DNA from: JAAYKS01 sp964479435
GTDB taxonomy: Bacteria; Bacillota; Clostridia; Saccharofermentanales; UBA5734
Direction of reading: 5' to 3'
Length of the DNA stretch: 12,342 nucleotides
Assembly: GCA_964479435.1 (NCBI GenBank)
Contig: CAYZME010000059.1
Location: 1 to 12,342, forward strand
Shown here: positions 6,645 to 12,342 of the stretch, in pieces
Layout of the letters: every line of letters begins with the position of its first letter
How positions within the stretch are numbered: position 1 is the first letter of the stretch
The notes under the pieces: generated by a model
What the model saw: the letters and a program-made list of their open reading frames with translations, nothing else
Databases searched by the model: none
What the model was told of the DNA's origin: nothing
Translations under genes and position numbers: made by a program

Positions 6645-8537
6645 TCATTGATCCCCCAACAGCGCCGCCGAGCGCGCCAGGAAAGCGGCCATGCCATCGG
6701 CATCCAGTGAACCGTGCCCCAATCGGGCCATGTCGTACAAGTGCTGCGCGACCTGCTGCGCGCGCTCCGGGTCCATGGCCTCCCCGCCGGAAGCCAACAG
6801 TCTGGCAACCGCGGGGTGGTCGGTGTTGAGCACCAGGGTCAATTCGCGTGGGAACAGCTCCTCCTGGTTGTTGCCGGCCTGCATCCGCGCGAACTGTTTG
6901 CGCATTTCTTCCATCCGCCGGGATTCCTCGGATTCCTCAATCAGCGCCGGCAAAGCCCCGGCGCCCATCGCCAGCACCTTGACGGGCAATTTTTCGTCGC
7001 CGGTGGCCGTGCGGAAAATGGCTTCTAAAGCCGCCTGCTGCGCTGAATCGCCCTCTGCCGCCTCGCCGTCCAGACTGGCATCGACACGCAAAAAGCGGAC
7101 GCCGCTGTTCTTGTATTCAATAAACGACATGAAATGATTGTCCAGCTCGTGGTCGAGAATCGCCACCTGCTGCCCGTTTTCACGCGCGCGGTTGATGTAG
7201 ACCACTTGTTGGCGGGGGTCAGGGGTATACAGCGTTTTCTCGTCGAGTTCCGACAACACGCGGAAGCCGCCGCCGACCGAGGGAAACACCAGCACGTCTT
7301 TGACGCGCTCATAAAATTTTTCGTCGCGCAGGCAGCCATATTTGACAAAGACCCCAATGTCCTCCCAGTAGGTGACAAACGCTTCGCGGTCGGCCTCGAA
7401 CAGCGCTTGCAGTTTATCCGCCACTTTGCGGATGATGTGTTGCGACAGTTTTTGCACATAGGTATCGTTTTGCAAAAAACTGCGGCTGACATTGAGCGGC
7501 AGGTCGGGACAGTCGACGCAACCCCGCAGCAAGAACAAAAACTCCGGCAAGATTTCCTTGACGTTGTCGGCGACAAAGACCTGGTTATAGAACACCTTGA
7601 TCCGGCCCTCGAGCGACTCGTACGTGTTGTCCGTGCGCGGGAAATACAAGATCCCCTTGAGGTTGAACGGGTAATCCATATTCAGATGGATCCAGAACAG
7701 CGGCTCGCGAAAATCCAGGAACGTCTTGCGGTAAAACTCTTTGTATTCCTCGTCCGTACAGTCTTTGGGCGCTTTGAGCCATAGGGGGTGGGTGTCGTTG
7801 AGCGGCTGCGGCTCGGGCGCTAGCGCCTCCTCATCGGCCGGCGCTTCTTCCCCGTCTTCAGGCTTTTTCGCGGCCTGGGCGTCCGCGGCGGCTTTGACCT
7901 GCCCGGCGTCCTCAAAATAAATCGGGAAAGGCATAAAAGCGCAATATTTGCGCAAAATCGCGGCGACCCCTTCTTTTTCCAGTAACTCGCCGCCGTCTTC
8001 GGACAACTGCAGCGTGACGGTCGTGCCCCGCTGTTGGCGGTCCGATTCACCCATTTCATAGGCGATGCCATCATCGCTTTGCCAGTACACCGGCCGCGCG
8101 TCGGCTTGCCAGCCGCGGGTATCGATGCGCACGCGGTCCGCGACCATAAAGGCCGAATAGAATCCCAGACCGAAATGGCCGATGATGCCGGCCGTATCGA
8201 CATTTTTCTCTTTGTATTTTTCGACAAAATCCATGGCACCCGAAAAAGCGATCTGGTTGATATACTTTTTGACCTCATCCGCGGTCATACCGATGCCGTT
8301 GTCTTCGAACCGCAAGGTGCCCTCTTCTTTGTCGTAGCGGACCCAAATCGCGAACGCCTCGTCCGCGGGCACGTCGGCTTCACCCACACCGGCCAGGCGG
8401 CGCAGTTTCTCGATCGCGTCCGATGCGTTCGAAACCAGTTCGCGCACAAAAATGTCCCGGTCGGAATAGAGCCACTGGCGGATAATCGGGAAAATATTTT
8501 CCGTTGTAACCGACACATTACCTTTTTCTTTGATCAT
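6645..8537 (-). CDS. htpG: Chaperone HtpG (bacterial Hsp90)
   Basis: ATP-dependent dimeric cytoplasmic chaperone of 630 aa, normal length. The N-terminal GHKL ATPase domain (about 1-215) shows ELVSNASDA (33-41, with E33 as catalytic base and N37), EDNGIGM (78-84), GHFGLGFYSAF (120-130) and GTTV (171-174). A charged, Ala/Glu-rich insert (about 213-245) is followed by the middle domain with FREPLFWIHLNMDYPFNLKGI (276-296) and LPLNVSRSFLQND (346-358), where R352 is the likely ATP-sensing arginine. In that motif Ser replaces the Glu of the common SRE form, as I recall for clostridial HtpG. A C-terminal dimerisation region (about 500-630) ends the protein. The ATG at 8537 has GAGGAGG 6-7 nt upstream. 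The gene lies 42 nt after the aminotransferase stop and 49 nt before purL, so co-transcription is plausible. No CIRCE-like heat-shock operator is visible in the 42-nt gap. Confidence 0.96.
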   Translation of the reverse strand: MIKEKGNVSVTTENIFPIIRQWLYSDRDIFVRELVSNASDAIEKLRRLAGVGEADVPADEAFAIWVRYDKEEGTLRFEDNGIGMTADEVKKYINQIAFSGAMDFVEKYKEKNVDTAGIIGHFGLGFYSAFMVADRVRIDTRGWQADARPVYWQSDDGIAYEMGESDRQQRGTTVTLQLSEDGGELLEKEGVAAILRKYCAFMPFPIYFEDAGQVKAAADAQAAKKPEDGEEAPADEEALAPEPQPLNDTHPLWLKAPKDCTDEEYKEFYRKTFLDFREPLFWIHLNMDYPFNLKGILYFPRTDNTYESLEGRIKVFYNQVFVADNVKEILPEFLFLLRGCVDCPDLPLNVSRSFLQNDTYVQKLSQHIIRKVADKLQALFEADREAFVTYWEDIGVFVKYGCLRDEKFYERVKDVLVFPSVGGGFRVLSELDEKTLYTPDPRQQVVYINRARENGQQVAILDHELDNHFMSFIEYKNSGVRFLRVDASLDGEAAEGDSAQQAALEAIFRTATGDEKLPVKVLAMGAGALPALIEESEESRRMEEMRKQFARMQAGNNQEELFPRELTLVLNTDHPAVARLLASGGEAMDPERAQQVAQHLYDMARLGHGSLDADGMAAFLARSAALLGDQ

Positions 8538-8579
8538 GGGTATCCTCCTCGTTCAACCTGTGTATATTTCCCGTCCGCC

Positions 8580-9425
8580 TCATCCATTTTTCTGGCGGAC
8601 GTAATCAGCCAATATCTCCAAATAACGGGCGCGAATCGCGTGCACCATCCGGTTGCCGGCGTCCAATGGGACCGCGTCGATACGGGCAATCGGCATCACA
8701 TCGATCGGGGAAGCGGTCAAAAATCCCGCCGTCACCGCGCCGGCCGCGATCTGCTCCATCGTGAACAGCTTTTCTCGCAATTGAAACCCGGCCGCGGCGA
8801 TCGCGCGCTGTACATGGCGGCGGGTGATCCCCAATAAAACGCGCGCGTCCGGCGCGCCGTATACGCGCTCGCCGTCGACAAAGAACAAGTTAGAGCGGCT
8901 GCCTTCCGTCAGCCGGCCCGCGCGATCGGCCAGCAAAATCTCAAAGGGGCGCCCCCACGGCCTGTTCTTGGCAAAAGCGGCGGCCACCGCCTCTTTATAA
9001 TCCGCGCGCACCGTCTTGATCTGCGGGTTCTCGCGTTCCCAGGCAAGCAATCCACAAGCGGCGCCCCGGCGTATGGTTTCTTCCTGCGGATAATAATAGG
9101 GTGAGAGATGGATGACGCGATGCCGCTCGGTCACAACCAGGCGCAAATTGCAGCGCGATCGACCCTCGGCCATGATCAGCTGCAGCGACTCCTGCCACAA
9201 AAGGGTCGACTCCACCGCAAACGCCCCCGCGACCGAATGCCGCAATCGCTCGAGATGATCTTCCCAAAACAAAGGCACCCCGTCGTGAACGCGTATGACT
9301 TCGTAAAAGATCACCGCGTCGATTGGCGCAAAAAAACGTCCGGCGGCGACGTCTTCCCTGTGATATAAGCGGCCGTCGGCAACCAGCAGATCGCCTGCCG
9401 TTTCATCGATCATCGGATAGGACAT
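8580..9425 (-). CDS. Class IV (fold-type IV) PLP aminotransferase, substrate unknown
   Basis: 281 aa, the size of D-amino-acid aminotransferase, branched-chain aminotransferase or aminodeoxychorismate lyase (PabC). The visible family pattern includes FYEVIRVHDGVPLFWEDHLERL (40-61), the conserved TEGSRSNLFFVDG (173-185) and a following LLGITRRHV (197-205) that matches the phosphate-binding GITR motif. The PLP lysine is either K137 or K144 in the segment IKTVRADYKEAV (136-147); I cannot decide between them without alignment. The family cannot be split into transaminases and lyases by eye, and no pabA/pabB or ilv gene is adjacent, so the substrate is left open. The ATG at 9425 (MSYPMIDE) has GGGAGG with 7-nt spacing; the frame extends eight codons upstream without need. 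It is the first gene of the minus-strand series leading to htpG and purL, and is divergent from argG. Confidence 0.85.
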   Translation of the reverse strand: MSYPMIDETAGDLLVADGRLYHREDVAAGRFFAPIDAVIFYEVIRVHDGVPLFWEDHLERLRHSVAGAFAVESTLLWQESLQLIMAEGRSRCNLRLVVTERHRVIHLSPYYYPQEETIRRGAACGLLAWERENPQIKTVRADYKEAVAAAFAKNRPWGRPFEILLADRAGRLTEGSRSNLFFVDGERVYGAPDARVLLGITRRHVQRAIAAAGFQLREKLFTMEQIAAGAVTAGFLTASPIDVMPIARIDAVPLDAGNRMVHAIRARYLEILADYVRQKNG

Positions 9426-9426
9426 G

Positions 9427-9439
9427 CGGGAACCTCCCG
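9427..9439 (-). promoter_or_regulatory. Small hairpin covering the aminotransferase ribosome binding site
   Basis: On the minus strand CGGGA-GGT-TCCCG forms a perfect 5-bp stem with a 3-nt loop. The GGGAGG Shine-Dalgarno sequence sits in the 5' arm and loop, directly before the ATG at 9425. The hairpin could reduce translation, but it is short and may be chance in GC-rich DNA. Confidence 0.35.
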
Positions 9440-9478
9440 TGTGGCGCAATTATCACCATCCACAGCGGATGATACCAG

Positions 9479-9487
9479 ATTATAGCA
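9479..9487 (-). promoter_or_regulatory. Extended -10 promoter for the aminotransferase-htpG-purL series
   Basis: Minus-strand TGCTATAAT is a perfect extended -10 element (TGN + TATAAT), 54 nt upstream of the ATG at 9425. No good -35 hexamer lies 16-18 nt upstream, which is usual for extended -10 promoters. Confidence 0.6.
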
Positions 9488-9509
9488 TACGCGGGGAAAG
9501 TCGTGGCTT

Positions 9510-9538
9510 TTGACACGCCCCTTTCCCGGTGATATACT
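9510..9538 (+). promoter_or_regulatory. Sigma-A (sigma-70 type) promoter of argG-argH
   Basis: A -35 TTGACA (9510-9515), a 17-nt spacer and a -10 TATACT (9533-9538) make a near-consensus housekeeping promoter. Transcription would begin near 9545 and give a leader of about 87 nt before the argG ATG. Confidence 0.85.
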
Positions 9539-9582
9539 ATAGCATGTTTTTATGCATAAACTTCGGCATTATCGGCCGCTTA

Positions 9583-9600
9583 TTCGCATAATTATTCAAT
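9583..9600. promoter_or_regulatory. Candidate ArgR operator (ARG box) in the argG leader
   Basis: TTCGCATAATTATTCAAT compared with the general ARG-box pattern (TGAAT, four A/T, ATTCA) has a perfect right half and two clear mismatches in the left. It lies downstream of the predicted start point and just upstream of the argG ribosome binding site, in an AT-rich leader within GC-rich DNA. A 12-bp palindrome TTTATGCATAAA (9549-9560), with its centre about 37 nt upstream of this box's centre, may be a second weak site. Being in front of arginine genes supports the call; binding is inferred. Confidence 0.6.
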
Positions 9601-9631
9601 AAAACGTATTTTTATCCGGAGGTATTTTTTT

Positions 9632-10849
9632 ATGTCCAAAGAGAAAATTCTGCTGGCCTATTCCGGCGGTCTTGACACCTCGATCATCATCCCGTGGCTC
9701 AAAGAGCACTATGATTGCGAAGTGATCGCCGTTGCCGCCGACGTCGGCCAGGGCGAGGAACTGGCCCCCCTGCATGAAAAGGCTCTGCGCACGGGCGCCT
9801 CCAAGCTGATCATCGAGGATGTGACCCGGGAATTCATTACGGACTTCATCTATCCCACGCTCAAAGCGCACGCTTTATACGAGGGGAAATACCTGCTGGG
9901 TACCGCTTTTGCCCGCCCCGTGATCGCCAAGCGCCTCGTCGAGGTCGCGCGCCGTGAAGGGTGCACTGCCATCGCGCACGGCGCGACCGGCAAAGGCAAC
10001 GACCAGGTGCGCTTTGAGCTGACCATCAAAGCGCTGGCCCCCGAGATGCGCATCATCGCGCCCTGGCGGTTGTGGGATCTCAAATCGCGGGACGATGAGA
10101 TCGATTACGCCCAGGCCCGCGACATCCCTGTGCCGGTCACCAAGGAAGACAATTACTCGATGGATCGCAACATCTGGCATCTCAGCCATGAGGGACAGGA
10201 TCTGGAAGACCCGGCGAACGAGCCGCGGTATGAACAACTCCTCGAGCTGATGGTTTCGCCCGAGCAGGCCCCCGACCGGCCGACCTACGTTGAAATTGAA
10301 TTCAAAAAAGGCATCCCGGTGCGCGTCAACGGCACCGTCACCGGCGACATCGAGATGCTGACTTACCTGAATCAAGTCGCCGGCCAAAACGGCGTCGGCA
10401 TGCTCGATATGGTGGAAAACCGCCTCGTCGGCATGAAATCGCGCGGCGTCTACGAGACGCCGGGCGGCACCGTACTGTACTTTGCCCACCGCGAGCTGGA
10501 GCTGCTGTGCCTCGAGCGCGACACGCTCCACTACAAAGATGTGATCGCGCAGCGTTTTGCCGAACTGGTTTATTACGGGCAATGGTTCCACCCCCTGCGC
10601 GAAGCGCTCTCGGCATTTGTTGACCAGACGCAAGAGACCGTGTCCGGCAAGGTACGGCTCAAATTGTACAAAGGCAACATCCTGCCGGCCGGCGCCACTT
10701 CTCCCTATTCACTGTACCAGGAGGAACTCTCGACCTTCGGCGCCGACGACGTATACGATCAGAAGGATGCCGGCGGCTTTATCAACTGCTTCGGCCTGCC
10801 GATGAAGGTCATCGCGCAAATGAAACAAAACAGCGGCGGGCCCCGCTAA
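9632..10849 (+). CDS. argG: Argininosuccinate synthase
   Basis: Joins citrulline and aspartate with ATP to make argininosuccinate, the seventh step of arginine synthesis, in the cytoplasm as a tetramer. 405 aa is the normal length. The nucleotide-binding N-terminal domain has the PP-loop AYSGGLDTS (9-17), then TAFARPVIAK (91-100) and AHGATGKGNDQVRFE (115-129). The substrate-binding domain includes EDNYSMDRNIWHLSHEG (172-188) and LEDPANEP (191-198). The ATG at 9632 has GGAGG at 9618-9622 with 9-nt spacing. It is followed after 26 nt by argH, so the two form an operon under the promoter at 9510-9538 and probably ArgR control. Base and codon use match the neighbours, and nothing is missing. Confidence 0.98.
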   Translation: MSKEKILLAYSGGLDTSIIIPWLKEHYDCEVIAVAADVGQGEELAPLHEKALRTGASKLIIEDVTREFITDFIYPTLKAHALYEGKYLLGTAFARPVIAKRLVEVARREGCTAIAHGATGKGNDQVRFELTIKALAPEMRIIAPWRLWDLKSRDDEIDYAQARDIPVPVTKEDNYSMDRNIWHLSHEGQDLEDPANEPRYEQLLELMVSPEQAPDRPTYVEIEFKKGIPVRVNGTVTGDIEMLTYLNQVAGQNGVGMLDMVENRLVGMKSRGVYETPGGTVLYFAHRELELLCLERDTLHYKDVIAQRFAELVYYGQWFHPLREALSAFVDQTQETVSGKVRLKLYKGNILPAGATSPYSLYQEELSTFGADDVYDQKDAGGFINCFGLPMKVIAQMKQNSGGPR

Positions 10850-10875
10850 ACGGCTTGCCCCAAAGGAGGATCGGG

Positions 10876-12261
10876 ATGGCTGAGAAACTGTGGGCGGGCC
10901 GGTTTGCCAAAAACACCGACGCGGCGGTCAACGATTTTCACGCTTCGCTGTCTTTTGATTGCCGGATGTTTGAGCAGGACATCCGCGGCAGTATGGCGCA
11001 CGCGCGCATGCTGGCCTCCGTCGGCGTCCTGTCGCCTGCGGAGGCCGACGCGATCACCGGTGGTCTGGCCGGCATCGCGGACGATATCCGCGCCGGCCGC
11101 TTGACATGGGACAGCGGCGCCGAAGACATCCACATGTTCATCGAGGCGGAGTTGACCCGGCGGATCGGCGAGGCCGGCAAGCGTTTGCACACCGGCCGCA
11201 GTCGCAACGATCAGGTCGCCCTGGATTTGCGGATGTATATCCGCGACCATGTCGCCGCCATCCGGACGGCGATGCGCGAATTGTGCGCGGTCCTTCTGGC
11301 GCGCGCGGAAGAAAACCTCGAGACCATCATGCCGGGTTACACCCATCTGCAACGCGCGCAGCCCATCACATTTGCCCACCATCTCATGGCGTATGTCGAG
11401 ATGGCGCGGCGCGACATCGATCGCCTGGATGACGCGATGCGCCGTCTGGATGAGATGCCGCTGGGCGCGGGCGCGCTGGCGGGGACGACCTATCCGCTCG
11501 ATCGGGGGCTTGTCGCCCGTGAATTGGGCTTTGCCCGCGTGACAGCCAACAGCCTGGACGCGGTCGCCGATCGCGATTTTGCCATCGAGACCGCCGCGGC
11601 CCTGGCGTTGCTGATGGTCCACCTCTCCCGCCTCAGCGAGGAGATTGTGCTCTGGTCCAGCCAGGAATTTCAATTTGTCGTGCTCGACGACGCGTTCAGC
11701 ACCGGCAGCAGCATCATGCCGCAGAAAAAGAACCCCGACGTCGCCGAGCTTACGCGGGGAAAATCCGGGCGCGCGATCGGCAGCCTGGTCACTTTGCTGA
11801 CGATGACAAAAGGCTTGCCGCTGGCATATAACAAAGACATGCAAGAGGATAAAGAGGCGATTTTTGACCTGCTGGACACGGTTTCCCTGTGCCTGCCGGC
11901 CTTCACCGGCATGCTCCGCACCTTAACCGTACGCGCCGATCGCATGCGCGAGGCCGCTTTGTCCGGATTCACCAACGCCACCGATCTGGCCGACTATCTG
12001 GTCGGACGCGGTCTGCCGTTCCGTGAGGCGCACGCAATCTGTGGGCGGCTGGTCCGCCAGTGCGAGGCGACCGGTCAGGCGCTGGAGGATTTGCCGTTGG
12101 CGACCTTGCGCGCGGCCAGCGATCGTTTTGAGGCCGATGTCTACGATGTCATCCAGGTGGATGCCTGTGTACGCCGCCGTTCCTTGCCCGGCGGCCCGGC
12201 GCCGGCGACGGTGCGCGCGGCCATCGCCGCCGCGCGCGCGGCGCTCCAGCTTCAGGGGTGA
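10876..12261 (+). CDS. argH: Argininosuccinate lyase
   Basis: Splits argininosuccinate into arginine and fumarate, the last step of arginine synthesis; a homotetramer of the fumarase/aspartase superfamily. 461 aa, normal length. Signature regions are SRNDQ in HTGRSRNDQVALDLR (105-119), GYTHLQRAQP with H157 (154-163), and the flexible catalytic-loop signature GSSIMPQKKNPD (277-288) with the active-site serine, followed by AELTRGKSGR. The chosen ATG (MAEKLWAGRF) has AGGAGG at 10864-10869 with 6-nt spacing. An in-frame TTG at 10855 precedes that site and is rejected. The stop overlaps the tail of the convergent right-edge gene by 10 bp, leaving no room for a terminator between them. Confidence 0.98.
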   Translation: MAEKLWAGRFAKNTDAAVNDFHASLSFDCRMFEQDIRGSMAHARMLASVGVLSPAEADAITGGLAGIADDIRAGRLTWDSGAEDIHMFIEAELTRRIGEAGKRLHTGRSRNDQVALDLRMYIRDHVAAIRTAMRELCAVLLARAEENLETIMPGYTHLQRAQPITFAHHLMAYVEMARRDIDRLDDAMRRLDEMPLGAGALAGTTYPLDRGLVARELGFARVTANSLDAVADRDFAIETAAALALLMVHLSRLSEEIVLWSSQEFQFVVLDDAFSTGSSIMPQKKNPDVAELTRGKSGRAIGSLVTLLTMTKGLPLAYNKDMQEDKEAIFDLLDTVSLCLPAFTGMLRTLTVRADRMREAALSGFTNATDLADYLVGRGLPFREAHAICGRLVRQCEATGQALEDLPLATLRAASDRFEADVYDVIQVDACVRRRSLPGGPAPATVRAAIAAARAALQLQG

Positions 12262-12342
12262 TCCTGTTCCATCGCGCGGGCGATCTCGCGCCAGCGGTGT
12301 TCATCCTCTTCCAAACCCATCATCTGGTAGACCGCCGCTTTG
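12252..12342 (-). CDS. C-terminal tail of a hypothetical protein (gene runs off the right edge)
   Basis: The minus strand is open for 29 codons to a TGA at 12252-12254. The tail is rich in charged and helix-forming residues (K-A-A-V-Y-Q-M-M-G-L-E-E-D-E-H-R-W-R, ending Q-D-H-P). Codon use (GCG, CGC, GAG, ATC) fits the neighbourhood. Too little is present to identify it. It is convergent with argH and overlaps its last 10 bp. A short open frame at a window edge is weak evidence. Confidence 0.45.
   Translation of the reverse strand, partial: KAAVYQMMGLEEDEHRWREIARAMEQDHP

Noticed and set aside
10855..10875. Upstream TTG start for argH
   Set aside because: It precedes the AGGAGG site that is ideally spaced from the ATG at 10876, and the family N-terminus begins at that ATG.

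Overview
The window is ordinary, GC-rich bacterial chromosome (above 60% GC by eye) with strong AGGAGG-type ribosome binding sites. The best clue to the organism is PurL. It is a single-chain enzyme of about 1264 residues of the clostridial type ('clade II'), and HtpG also reads like clostridial HtpG. I infer a high-GC member of the Clostridia or a nearby Firmicutes lineage, without certainty at genus level.

Layout. At the left edge is the start of a lipoprotein gene (minus strand, partial). It is divergent from a MurE-type Mur ligase gene (217-1716, plus). Tail to tail with murE, overlapping it by 43 bp, is an unrecognised membrane-anchored protein with a low-complexity linker (1674-2660, minus). 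To the right is a minus-strand series that may be one transcript: a fold-type IV aminotransferase (8580-9425), htpG (6645-8537) and purL (2801-6595), with gaps of 42 and 49 nt. A rho-independent terminator lies just after purL (2744-2776). Divergent from the aminotransferase across a 206-nt control region is argG-argH (9632-12261, plus), the last two steps of arginine synthesis. It has a near-consensus sigma-A promoter and a candidate ArgR operator. At the right edge the tail of a convergent minus-strand gene overlaps the end of argH by 10 bp.

The genes cover unrelated housekeeping tasks: peptidoglycan precursor synthesis, purine synthesis, protein folding, amino acid metabolism and arginine synthesis. 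I see no mobile element, CRISPR array, tRNA, rRNA or defence system.

The one striking anomaly is inside purL. For about 90 nt (5734-5821) the coding strand has lost almost every cytosine. From 5749 to 5824 the plus strand has no G at all (76 nt). The resulting residues are exactly those expected if C had become T in a normal PurL sequence (Arg to Trp or Cys, Ala to Val, Pro to Leu, Thr to Ile), and reversing C to T restores a normal-looking PurL segment. This looks like a sharply bounded, strand-specific cytosine conversion patch and is the main item worth following up.
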